Below, in pieces: positions 17,792 to 25,865 of a stretch of 64,000 nt of DNA. The DNA is from Streptomyces lienomycini (GTDB lineage Bacteria; Actinomycetota; Actinomycetes; Streptomycetales; Streptomycetaceae). The first letter of the stretch is position 1, and each line of letters opens with the position of its first letter. Where the stretch lies: contig NZ_CP116257.1 in the NCBI RefSeq assembly GCF_027947595.1, positions 1,364,001 through 1,428,000 of the forward strand, written 5' to 3'. The notes under the pieces were generated by a model. The model did no database searches. It was not told the DNA's origin and saw only the letters and a list, made by a program, of their open reading frames with translations. Both the position numbers and the translations under genes were made by a program.

Positions 17792-20700
17792 CTAGACGGG
17801 GTACCGCTTGACGTCCCAGATCCGGATGGTCCCCTCCGTGTCCCCGGTGACCAGCCACTTGCCGTCGTGGCTGAAGTCCAGACAGGCCACCGTCGCCATG
17901 TGGCCCCGGAGCATGGCCGCACGGCGGTCCCACTGCGCGGGCTCCGTCGCGTGAAGCTGGACGTCGCCGGAGTCCCGGGACACGGCCAGCAGGGACCCGC
18001 TCGGGTCGAAGGCCAAGGCTTGTATGTCCCCCTTGAGGAACCAGGACAAGCGACGGAAGCCGGCTCCGCTCCGTTTCCACATCTTGGCCCCGTCCGAACC
18101 GCCCACCGCGAGCAGGCGCCCGCCGTCGCCGACGGCGAACACGTTGTGGACTTGGTCTTCTTCCCTGCCCAGCGCCGACCACGACTTGAACTTGTTGAAG
18201 TTCGGCTCCTGGTACCGCCCCACGCCATCGCCGACGAACACGGCCAGCCCGCCGTCGTCGAGAAAGGCCAGCCCGAAGGTGCCTGGCAGGTAGTCGTCCT
18301 GCTCCCCGGCGGGAGGGAGCGAGGTGAAGCTGGGCGGCGAACCGTTTCCACCGCTCTTCACCTTCCAGATGGCCACCCCTCCACCCATCTGGCCGCAGGC
18401 CAGGTGATTCCTCTTGGCGTCGTAGGCGAGGGAGTACGTGGACGTGTCGTCCAGTTCCATGCCGTATTCCATGCCGTATTCCTGGTCGTATTCCTGGTCG
18501 TATGTCGGCAGAGAAACACCGGCACCGGTTTCGTCTCTGAGGTCGATGGCAGCAACCCCTCCCACGGTGGGCACGACAAGAGTGGCTCCGCCACGAAGGA
18601 ACAGGAGATCGCCGGGCTGGAACTCCGTTCCGCGAGGGGGGTCGAAAAGGGGCGGAGTCTGCCCTTCGTCCCGGCCGTTCCACAGTCCCACCGTCCCGTC
18701 CTCGAGCATGTACGCCACTGAGGGCGCATTCCGCGACGCCGCCCCTGTCTCGGGCGCGGGCCGGAACCGCACCGTCTGTACTCTCGGAGAGCCCGGAAGG
18801 GTGAGCCCGACAGAGCTGCCGTCCTGGAACCTCCGGGCACCACCCACCACGCCCAGGGTGGCCGCTCCCACACCGACCGCCAGAATCGCCCTCCGTTTGA
18901 CCCTCGCACGTGCCGCCGAGGCCTCGTCCGGGTACTGCGGCACTCCGGCCAGCGTCTCCTGGAGCCGGATATGGCGGAACTGGTAGACGCCGCCGACCTG
19001 GCGGAGGATCTCCCGACGCCGGGCGTCGGCGAGGAACGCCATGAGCCGCCAGGGGAGTTTGCCGCGCAGCGCGAGCCAGGCCCGCACCAGCACGAAGCGG
19101 GGCCACGCCTGGCTCATGAGCAGGATCAGTGTGAGGCACGCCCCGAGGAGCAGTCCCTCCCCTGTGGCCCCCTCCAGGAAGTCCTTGGATCGCAGGTCCT
19201 CCTGGACCAGGAGTGCCGGGTCGGCGCGGCCCGCGCCCGTCAGGGCCAGGAACAGCAGGTGTCCTGCCAGCTTGCCGGCCCACACGGCGGCAGTGACGAG
19301 CAGAACCACCAGTACCCCGGCCGTTCCCGCACTGACGACAGCAGACCACCGGTCCTGGGCGAGCAGACGTTGGGGACTGGCCTGGGCCGCACTCGACGGC
19401 GGCGCGTCGAGCCAGCCGTGAACAGCGAACGTCAGCCCGGCCAGCACCAGGAGCGCGACGCTGGTACCGGCACCTTCGAGAACGGCCTGTATCTCTTCAG
19501 CCGTCCACCCGCTCCTGCTGAAGTCCGCTTCCTCCAGGGTCATCGGAATCATGAACGGCAGAACGATCAGCGCCCCCGTAGCCACACCGGTCCGGAATCC
19601 GCGGAACAGCCGTCTCCCCGACCCCTCCACCGACCAGCTCAGTCGGCTCGGCGTCCTGAAGGCGGACGCATGCCAGGCAGCGGTGTGCACCAGGGTGTAC
19701 AGAAACGCGATCCCGAATCCGTCGCCGAGCGCCACATCCCTGTCGGTCAGGCCGGCGACCATCATGGTCGCCGCCATCAGAAGTACACCCAACGGCAGTC
19801 CCGTCAGGGGCCCCGCCCATTTGGACAGCAGCCGCCCGCTCAGCAGCCACCACGCCAGGTCCCGCTCCCGCAGTCCGTGCAGGTGACGGGCGAGGTACGT
19901 CAGCCATCTCCCCGCCTGTTCGGCCGTCCACCGCTCCCCGGTCTCCGCCCCCTCCGGCAGACGTGGGTCGGGAGCGTAGGCCGCGTCGACCATGCCCTTG
20001 AGGAGATGGTCCTCCACCGCGTACGTGGAGCCGAAGCGGGTGGTGTCGAGGAGTTCGCCCGGATTCCCGCCCCGCTGGTACACCAGCCGCGCCGAGGTCA
20101 CCAGCAGCGGCGTGGACAGCGCCGTGGTCAGCGGGCTGTCCGGCTCGGCCCGCAAGTGTGCGAGGACCGGTGCCCAGTCGACCCCGTCCGGCCACTCCAC
20201 GCCCCGTAGGTAGGTGACGACGTCCACCGGCCGGACCGGTAGTACCTCCACCACGGCCGCCTGCCGCAGCGCGGGCGCGCCGTTGAGCACCAGCTCCTCG
20301 TACTCCACGACCCGGCAGGTCACGATGAGCGGACGGTCCGTTCCGGTCTTGTTGATCTCCCGGATGGCGCCGCGCCGGGCCGTCTCGGGGATCTCGTCCA
20401 GGCCGTCGAGGACCGGTATGACCAGGCCCTGCTCCAGGAGAAGGCGGGGGATGTCCTCGCGGCCGTTGTAGTACGGCTGCGCCATGGTTCGTACGACCCA
20501 GTCGTTCAACGGTTCCTGAACCGGGTCCCAGGAGGCGACCGACAGCAGCACGGGCACTGGCCCGCCCTCCTCCCGCGCGGCCAGCAGACCGGAGGTGAGC
20601 AGCATGGACAGCACCGTCTTCCCCGATCCGGGCTCGCCCACCACCACCAGCCGCCGATGCGGCACCCTCGCGTACCCGTCCGCGAGCCGGCCGACGACCT

Positions 20701-21160
20701 CCTCGAAGCGGCCGTCCAACCGCCCGTCGAGGTGCAGCCGCACCACCCGAGAGCCCTCGGGCCGGTTCCAACGCGGGTCGGTGACACGCCGCCGGGTCGC
20801 CGTCCACGTCAGCGGCAGCACCCGCTCGTCCCGCAGTCGCCGCGCCCCCGCTTCGTCCAGCCACTGCGCCCGCAGTTGAACGGCCAGGTTGTCGGCGAGC
20901 GCAGCGGCGTCCTGGGGCGATGTGTCGGCCCCGCGGAAGAAGTCGAGCATCGCCACCACCAGCGCGGCGAGCGAGAGGACGATCCCCGCCGCCGAGCCTA
21001 CGTCGATGTCCGAGTCATCGATCAGCATCCACAGAGTGAGACCGGCGCTCGCCACCGCCACTACGCTTAGTGAGACGGCACGGACCAGCTGAGTGTTGGG
21101 CGGGCGAACCCGCCGACGATTTCTCTGCAGCACACACTTAAGTATGGCCGTCCGGGACAC
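17792..21160 (-). CDS. Membrane NACHT-NTPase with C-terminal WD40-like propeller
   Basis: About 1122 residues from GTG 21160 (GGAAGG lies 12 nt upstream; the start is not certain). Order: two N-terminal membrane helices (~30-75), a short linker, the NACHT NTPase with Walker A GEPGSGKTVL at ~175 and Walker B LVIPVLDGLDEIPE, then a conserved TCRVVEYEEL sensor segment, about six more membrane helices in the middle (~400-680), another helix near RRAILAVGVGAATLGVVGG (~790), and a C-terminal beta-propeller-like region ending in clear WD repeats (LRGHMATVACLDFSHDGKWLVTGD ... IRIWDVKRY). NACHT proteins are STAND NTPases that act as signalling or immune switches; the propeller is a likely sensor. Specific function is unknown. 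The gene lies in the accessory island with unrelated neighbours. Confidence 0.85.
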   Translation of the reverse strand: MSRTAILKCVLQRNRRRVRPPNTQLVRAVSLSVVAVASAGLTLWMLIDDSDIDVGSAAGIVLSLAALVVAMLDFFRGADTSPQDAAALADNLAVQLRAQWLDEAGARRLRDERVLPLTWTATRRRVTDPRWNRPEGSRVVRLHLDGRLDGRFEEVVGRLADGYARVPHRRLVVVGEPGSGKTVLSMLLTSGLLAAREEGGPVPVLLSVASWDPVQEPLNDWVVRTMAQPYYNGREDIPRLLLEQGLVIPVLDGLDEIPETARRGAIREINKTGTDRPLIVTCRVVEYEELVLNGAPALRQAAVVEVLPVRPVDVVTYLRGVEWPDGVDWAPVLAHLRAEPDSPLTTALSTPLLVTSARLVYQRGGNPGELLDTTRFGSTYAVEDHLLKGMVDAAYAPDPRLPEGAETGERWTAEQAGRWLTYLARHLHGLRERDLAWWLLSGRLLSKWAGPLTGLPLGVLLMAATMMVAGLTDRDVALGDGFGIAFLYTLVHTAAWHASAFRTPSRLSWSVEGSGRRLFRGFRTGVATGALIVLPFMIPMTLEEADFSRSGWTAEEIQAVLEGAGTSVALLVLAGLTFAVHGWLDAPPSSAAQASPQRLLAQDRWSAVVSAGTAGVLVVLLVTAAVWAGKLAGHLLFLALTGAGRADPALLVQEDLRSKDFLEGATGEGLLLGACLTLILLMSQAWPRFVLVRAWLALRGKLPWRLMAFLADARRREILRQVGGVYQFRHIRLQETLAGVPQYPDEASAARARVKRRAILAVGVGAATLGVVGGARRFQDGSSVGLTLPGSPRVQTVRFRPAPETGAASRNAPSVAYMLEDGTVGLWNGRDEGQTPPLFDPPRGTEFQPGDLLFLRGGATLVVPTVGGVAAIDLRDETGAGVSLPTYDQEYDQEYGMEYGMELDDTSTYSLAYDAKRNHLACGQMGGGVAIWKVKSGGNGSPPSFTSLPPAGEQDDYLPGTFGLAFLDDGGLAVFVGDGVGRYQEPNFNKFKSWSALGREEDQVHNVFAVGDGGRLLAVGGSDGAKMWKRSGAGFRRLSWFLKGDIQALAFDPSGSLLAVSRDSGDVQLHATEPAQWDRRAAMLRGHMATVACLDFSHDGKWLVTGDTEGTIRIWDVKRYPV
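18455..18502. repeat. 12-bp repeats, four units, inside the NACHT gene
   Basis: Two copies of TTCCATGCCGTA followed by two of TTCCTGGTCGTA. On the coding strand they give the tetrapeptides DQEY, DQEY, GMEY, GMEL in the propeller region, probably a surface loop. Copy number may vary among strains. Confidence 0.9.
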
Positions 21161-21470
21161 GCCTGTCCCAGCCTTCCGTTGCACCGCACCGTCCCCATGT
21201 CCCCTTCTGCCTAACCGAGTTGACGAACATTCGTTCTCTACCGCCGGACACGGCTCCCGACGCCGACGCCGCACCTCTGCCGCCGCGGCCCAACTTGTGG
21301 GCGGCGGCAACTCCGACAGCCTTCGCCGTCGGCGCGGGCCCCGACAACCGGTGAGCACATACCGTCTCTGAGCGCGTTGCGGCGAACCGGGTCTCGTTCG
21401 AGGTGTGCGGCAGCGGGTGATCGTCTGGAGGGAGGTCCGGGTGCGGTCGCGGGCATGATCGCTGCGGGAG

Positions 21471-21806
21471 CAATGCTACGGCGCGAAGTGGCCCAAGGCC
21501 GTCGCGAAGATCACCGAGGACGCCGAGGAACTGCTGGCGTTCTACGACTTCCCCGCCGAGCACTGGATCCACCTGCGGACCACCAACCCCATCGAGTCCA
21601 CGTTCTCCACAGTCAGGCTCCGCACCAAGGCCACCCGCGGCGCCGGCAGCCTAGCCGCCGCCCTCGCGATGGTGTTCAAGCTGGTCGAGTCCGCCCAGGA
21701 CCGTTGGCGCGCGATCACCGGTGCCCACCTCGTCGCCCTGGTCCGCTCCGGCGCCAGGTTCGAGAACGGTGTCCTGGTCGAGCGCGAGGAGGCGGTGGCC
21801 ACGTGA
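21471..21806 (+). pseudogene. IS256-family transposase, C-terminal remnant
   Basis: The frame beginning near 21471 translates to a protein end with WPKAVAKITEDAEELLAFYDFP, WIHLRTTNPIESTFSTVRLR and AMVFKLVESAQDRWRAITG, the conserved C-terminal part of IS256-type (mutator) transposases, including the catalytic-domain end TTNPIES. It stops with TGA at 21804-21806. The first two thirds of the transposase, with the DDE aspartates, are missing. No clear terminal repeats were found, so it is a fossil. Confidence 0.85.
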
Positions 21807-22222
21807 ACCGGCCCACGCACGGGGCACTGCACCACGTCGAGATCTGGGTTCCCGACCTCGACCGCTCCCTCGCCTCACTCGGCTGGCTGCTTCAGACGCT
21901 GGGCTATACCGTCTCGCAGAGCTGGTACACCGGCCGCAGCTGGCTGCTCGGGCCGACCTACCTCGTCCTCGAACGGTCCCCGGCCCTCACCGCAGACCGG
22001 CACGACCGCCGCCGACCCGGGCTGAACCACCTGGCCTTCCACGTCGAGGACGCCACTACCGTCGAGAAGCTAGCCGCCGACGCGGCCCAGCACGGTTGGA
22101 GCCTGATGTTCCCCGAGCTGCACCCGCACGCCGGCGGCAAGCAGTACTACGCGGCCTACCTGGAGAACACGGACGGCTTCGAGGTCGAGCTCGTCGCGAT
22201 CAACTCACCCGAGCTCAACTGA
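21803..22222 (+). CDS. VOC-family (glyoxalase/bleomycin-resistance-like) protein
   Basis: A 139-residue vicinal-oxygen-chelate protein: LHHVEIWVPDLDRSLASLGWLLQTLGY, then LNHLAFHVEDATTVEKLAADAAQHGW and YYAAYLENTDGFEVELVAI. Metal ligands His (HHVEIWV), His (LNHLAFHV) and Glu (GFEVELV) are present. GTG 21803 overlaps the stop of the IS256 remnant as GTGA, and the GAGGAGG just upstream, which serves as its ribosome site, is transposase coding DNA. It may be an intact cargo gene or one that has been fused to new expression signals. Substrate unknown. Confidence 0.8.
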   Translation: MNRPTHGALHHVEIWVPDLDRSLASLGWLLQTLGYTVSQSWYTGRSWLLGPTYLVLERSPALTADRHDRRRPGLNHLAFHVEDATTVEKLAADAAQHGWSLMFPELHPHAGGKQYYAAYLENTDGFEVELVAINSPELN

Positions 22223-22417
22223 TCCACAGGTATTGACAATTGCTCCGCGGGCGAGACCGCCGGGTCCACCCCGAAGCGTGGATGCTCCCTGCGCCGCGAC
22301 TGTTGCCCTGTGGAGACCCTGGATGTACTCGCGTCAGGCTGTCAGTGGTGCCGCGTAGCCTGACTGAGTAGCAGCTCAGACTGCTGCTCGTAGCCTGGCG
22401 CGTCCAGCAGGGAGGGT

Positions 22418-22594
22418 GTGGTGCTGGCTGATCGCAAGGCCGTGACGCGCCAGACGTTCGTCGAGGAGAAGGGCATAGCTCTGATCGAACGGCGGTGCCT
22501 GCCCGGCGGGTCGATCACGGCGCCGACGGGCACACCAATCTGGTGGAACCCTGGCGGTGCCTCTGTGCCCACCCGCTACGCCCATTACACGTAG
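22418..22594 (+). pseudogene. Probable DUF4365 gene remnant
   Basis: From GTG 22418 (GGAGGG two bases before) the frame reads VVLADRKAVTRQTFVEEKGIALIERRCL, like the start of Streptomyces DUF4365 proteins, then turns into unrelated sequence and stops at 22594. In the next frame, around 22500-22545, RVDHGADGHTNLVEP resembles the GIDGxIEL motif of the same family. This suggests a deletion and frameshift. DUF4365 proteins are nuclease-like proteins found in accessory DNA. The identification is from memory of the motif. Confidence 0.45.
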
Positions 22595-23128
22595 AGGCAA
22601 GTCGGGGGCTGCGATGCGGGCGGATGCTTTGGCTGCAAGCGGCAACGGGGGAACGCATGGGGGTGGCTGCTGACCGACAACGTGCTCGCCCGGCAGTCGG
22701 CGGCTTCCTACGGCTTTGCTCGTCGGTGGGTCGGTTGCGCCCGCACTGGCCAACCAGGGCAAGGTCGTTTGCTGGTCACCTGTCCGGCGCCGGGCAGTAG
22801 CGGCGATGCAGTGGGCGATGGTTCGGTGACCGTTGGATGACGGAGAGGGGCAGGGCTCACTCCTTGGCCTCTGTGCTGGTGGAGGGGGCGCCGACTGCCT
22901 GCCCCGTAGCGCGCACCTCCTTGGCTAACTCCAGGAAAACGGTGCTGGGTTGCCCCGCGCAGCTGCTTCGATTACCTCTGGCGGCAAGTTCCCGGAAGTG
23001 AACTGCGATCGGACATACGTGTCAATGTGGACTTTCTTGCGATTCGGCTTCCGAGTCATGGAATCCTGTGCACTATGTGTGGGTGGGGGATCACGGTGAG
23101 TTCCGAATGTAGATCCGAGGAGTGAACG
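22595..23128. other. Gene-poor stretch before XRE regulator
   Basis: 534 bp with no convincing gene in either strand. Open frames here have no ribosome site and no family features. The last 120 bp is AT-richer than the surroundings and probably holds the promoter of the XRE gene; GAGGAG at 23117-23122 is its ribosome site. Confidence 0.5.
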
Positions 23129-24082
23129 TTGACCAGCCAGATAGCGGGTGCCCCGCAGCCCGGCGACGGAGAGAGCGGGGGAGAGAAGTCGGGCCGCCGG
23201 GGTACGGTGCGCTACCTCAAGGACGAGGCCGTGCCATCCGCGCCACGGATGCTGCTCGGATACGTTCTGCGGAACCGACGCACGGCTCTGGGCCTGAAGC
23301 TGCAGGAGGTGGCACTCCGGACGGGGTGTTCCAGCTCGAAGCTGAGCCGAATCGAGAGCGGGCATCACGCCTTCAAGGAGAAGGACCTCCTGCAGTTCTT
23401 CACGGTGTACGAGGTCCAGGACGGCGAGCAGCAGAGGATCCTGCTGGGGCTGGCCGAGATAGCCAACCAGCCGACGTGGTGGCAGAAGTGGTCAGCCGTG
23501 GCCCAGCCGTACTTGCAGGCGGTGGTCAGCTTCGAGGACATGGCGACACGTACGAAGGCGAGCAGCGCTCAGCTGCTGCACGGCCTCTTGCAGACCCCTG
23601 CGTATGCCGAGGCGCTGATCCGGCGCGGACGCGGCGGGAACGGTGTCCACGACGCCCTGCTGGCGTTGCGCAGGGAACGCCAGGAAAGGTTCGCTTCCGC
23701 ACCCGACAAGATCCTCATCGTCGTGATCTACGAGGCCGCGGTTCTGCACGCGGTCGGCAATCCGGAGATCATGGCAGAGCAGATGGATCACCTGGTCGAT
23801 CTGTCCCGCAAGCGCAACTACCAGCTGCGCCTGGCAGAGCAGGGGCGCTATGACCTGCCGGTGGAGCTGGGCACAACAACGATCTTCGACTTCGAGGGCC
23901 GCGTGCCCAAGGTCGCATACCAGGAAAGCGTGGACGGCGCCCTGTTCATCCAGGACGAGGAACTGGTGGACTACCGGGAGAAGCTGTTCGACCGGCTGCG
24001 TGCCCGATCGCTGGGACCGGTCGCAACCCGGCGCAAGCTCCAGCACCTGGCGGACAAATACCGTTCCCCCAAGCTGCTCTGA
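23129..24082 (+). CDS. XRE-family regulator with DUF5753
   Basis: A 317-residue regulator. The HTH lies at ~42-100: LGYVLRNRRTALGLKLQEVALRTGCSSSKLSRIESGHHAF. The DUF5753 domain follows (TWWQKWSAVAQPYLQAVVSFEDMAT ... LLQTPAYAEALIRRG ... YEAAVLHAVGNPEIMAEQMDHLVDLS). TTG 23129 is the start, because GAGGAG is 7 nt upstream and no ATG or GTG is near. Such regulators are typically paired with DUF397 proteins in Streptomyces, where several members affect development. Here the DUF397 gene is 1.1 kb away on the other strand beyond a methyltransferase. Confidence 0.9.
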   Translation: MTSQIAGAPQPGDGESGGEKSGRRGTVRYLKDEAVPSAPRMLLGYVLRNRRTALGLKLQEVALRTGCSSSKLSRIESGHHAFKEKDLLQFFTVYEVQDGEQQRILLGLAEIANQPTWWQKWSAVAQPYLQAVVSFEDMATRTKASSAQLLHGLLQTPAYAEALIRRGRGGNGVHDALLALRRERQERFASAPDKILIVVIYEAAVLHAVGNPEIMAEQMDHLVDLSRKRNYQLRLAEQGRYDLPVELGTTTIFDFEGRVPKVAYQESVDGALFIQDEELVDYREKLFDRLRARSLGPVATRRKLQHLADKYRSPKLL

Positions 24083-24103
24083 CCCGCACTCGCACCGTGT
24101 ACG

Positions 24104-24946
24104 TCAGGGCTTGCAGGCGACGCCGGCGTAGAGGGAGACCTGCCGTTCAATCAGTACACCGGGCCCGCTGCCGGCCTCCGGACGCCACTGGTGAGCCAGG
24201 ACCACACCCGGCTCCACCAGTTCGAGGCCGTACTGGTCGAAAAAGCGCTGGACCTCCGGCTGATTTCGCACCTGAACTGGGGTCCCTCGCTGCGTGTAGG
24301 TGTCGGTGATGGCCTGCCACGCGGCGGGGTCGAAGTCTCCTGTGCAGTGGCTCAAGCTCAGGTAGGAGCCCGACGGCAGAGGGGCCAGCAGGCGCCTGAC
24401 GATGTCGTAGGGCTCCTGCGCGTCGATGACAAAGTGAAGGAGGGCGTGCAGGCTGAGTGCAACCGGGCGGTCCAGGTCAAGGATGCCCTGCTCTTTCACG
24501 GCGGCCCAGACCTCCTCCGGCTCGGTGGCGTCGGCCTGGACGTAGCCTGTCTGCCCCTGCGGAGACCCGTCGAGGAGTTCGTCGGCGTAGACAAGGACGA
24601 TGGGATCGTTGTCGACGTAGACAACCCGGCACTCGGGTGCGACTTCCTGTGCCACGTCGTGAAGGTTGGGCGCGGTGGGGATGCCGGTCCCCACGTCGAC
24701 GAACTGCCGGACCCCCTGCTGCGCGAGGTACCGGACAGCCCGGTGCATGTACGCCCGGTTCACCCTGGCCACGCTCTCGATTGCGGGGAAAACCCGGATC
24801 ACCTGTTGGGCGGCTTCACGGTCCACGGCGTAGTTTGTTTTCCCGCCGAGATAGTAGTCGTACATGCGCGCACTATGAGCCCTGTCCTGCCCTAAGTCCG
24901 TGTTCGCACCGTCCTGTCCTTGTTCAGGCACAGACTGCTCTCCCAC
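24104..24946 (-). CDS. SAM-dependent methyltransferase (PF04672/DUF574 type)
   Basis: A 280-residue protein: ARMYDYYLGGKTNYAVDREAAQQVI at the N-terminus is the signature of this actinobacterial family. The SAM site follows, VRQFVDVGTGIPTAPNLHDVAQ, with VVYVDNDPIVLVYADELL as the second motif. GTG 24946 follows a G-rich ribosome site. The family is often next to XRE/DUF397 genes; substrate unknown. It is convergent with the XRE gene (21 bp between stops). The palindrome at 24995-25006 lies about 50 bp before its start. Confidence 0.88.
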   Translation of the reverse strand: MGEQSVPEQGQDGANTDLGQDRAHSARMYDYYLGGKTNYAVDREAAQQVIRVFPAIESVARVNRAYMHRAVRYLAQQGVRQFVDVGTGIPTAPNLHDVAQEVAPECRVVYVDNDPIVLVYADELLDGSPQGQTGYVQADATEPEEVWAAVKEQGILDLDRPVALSLHALLHFVIDAQEPYDIVRRLLAPLPSGSYLSLSHCTGDFDPAAWQAITDTYTQRGTPVQVRNQPEVQRFFDQYGLELVEPGVVLAHQWRPEAGSGPGVLIERQVSLYAGVACKP

Positions 24947-24994
24947 GGCACACCCCCAGGTTTACGCCGACCATCCGCCCACGTCAGGGGCGGG

Positions 24995-25006
24995 ATGCAC
25001 TTGCAT
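24995..25006. promoter_or_regulatory. Palindrome site 1, ATGCA-CT-TGCAT
   Basis: Perfect 5-bp arms with 2-bp spacer, upstream of the methyltransferase gene. The same architecture occurs at 25455-25474 and 25555-25566. A second palindrome, GCCGGT-T-ACCGGC, lies at 25024-25036. Confidence 0.6.
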
Positions 25007-25194
25007 TATCCCTATCCATACTGGCCGGTTACCGGCAATGTCCAGAGCTGCTCGATATCGTCGATGCCTAGCCGGAAAGTTTCGACGGCTGGCCGAGCCG
25101 TCAGCCCCTGAAACGGGCGGGCCGCGCGAGCTGCGTGGGCCGGGCACGCCGTTTGCGGAAGCGGACGGTGTGCCCGGCGGTGACTCCAGACGGT

Positions 25195-25419
25195 TCAGAC
25201 GCTTCCCTGCCTCACAGCGGCGACGAAGGCCCGTGCGGTGGCAGCTGAAACCTCCATGAGCGCCCCGTTATGCCGCTTGGAGTCGTCGAAGAGCACGATC
25301 CCGCCCGACGGCTGTGCGACCTCGACGCATTCCCCTTCCGGATAGCTGTGTGAACTCTTGCGCCAGACCACGCCGACCCTGTCGGCATCCCGTCGTGACG
25401 CGTACGTCGGCTTCCTCAC
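25195..25419 (-). CDS. DUF397 protein
   Basis: A 74-residue protein starting at GTG 25419 with AGGAGG at good spacing. VWRKSSHSYPEGECVEVAQPSGGIVLFDDSKRHNGALMEVSAATARAFVAAVRQG is the complete DUF397 domain (shown in part: W-R-K-S-S-x-S then C-V-E-V and D-S-K). DUF397 proteins work with XRE/DUF5753 regulators, often as antagonists; this is family knowledge. The partner is probably the gene at 23129-24082. Confidence 0.9.
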   Translation of the reverse strand: MRKPTYASRRDADRVGVVWRKSSHSYPEGECVEVAQPSGGIVLFDDSKRHNGALMEVSAATARAFVAAVRQGSV

Positions 25420-25454
25420 CGATGACCTCCTGCGGTGAACGAACACCCCGTTGC

Positions 25455-25474
25455 CGAGATGCAATTGCATCTCG
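25455..25474. promoter_or_regulatory. Palindrome site 2, perfect 20 bp
   Basis: CGAGATGCAATTGCATCTCG reads identically on both strands. It lies 36 bp upstream of the DUF397 start codon and contains the ATGCA-N2-TGCAT core. Likely an operator. Confidence 0.7.
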
Positions 25475-25554
25475 CCCGACTAGGTGAGGATCGCCCTCCC
25501 CTCGGCGATGTATGCGTGCTTGAGGCAACAATGTCTGGATTCAACCGTTGGCCC

Positions 25555-25566
25555 ATGCAAGTGCAA
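25555..25566. promoter_or_regulatory. Palindrome site 3, ATGCA-AG-TGCAA
   Basis: One-mismatch copy of the same core as sites 1 and 2, about 80 bp beyond site 2 from the DUF397 gene. Confidence 0.5.
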
Positions 25567-25865
25567 CCCGCAGGGCTACCAGTTCATCGCACTATCGCAC
25601 TGGCTACTTGGGGCCATCGGCCGGTGGCGTGGCAGTTCGCACACGCTCCGTGCCGGTCGGCGGCGCGCCAGCGGCGCGGGTGCCCTGACCAGGGAAATCG
25701 GACACAGGCGCTCTGTCTCTGCCAGTCCCGCACTTCGAACAGGGGCACAGGCATCCATTTTCAATGCGCGGGCAGGAGGACCAACACTTAGGGACCGCTC
25801 GTGGATCTTCGGGCCGAAACGGCAGCAGCGAGGCCCTATTGAGCGCCTACCGTCGTACCCGCTTA

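Larger units (their letters stand above)
25420..25865. other. Regulatory and gene-poor stretch before IS element
   Basis: 446 bp, lower in GC than the core. It holds the promoter region of the DUF397 gene and two palindromes (25455-25474, 25555-25566). Frames running through it lack family features and ribosome sites. The right end is the target site of the IS5-family element. Confidence 0.5.

Noticed and set aside
16749..21160. Patatin plus NACHT protein as one defence system
   Set aside because: The genes are convergent with separate promoters and the patatin looks like part of the conserved flank, so there is no evidence that they work together.
22925..23368. Minus-strand frame of 147 codons overlapping the XRE gene start
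   Set aside because: Mostly antisense to the XRE gene and without ribosome site or family features.
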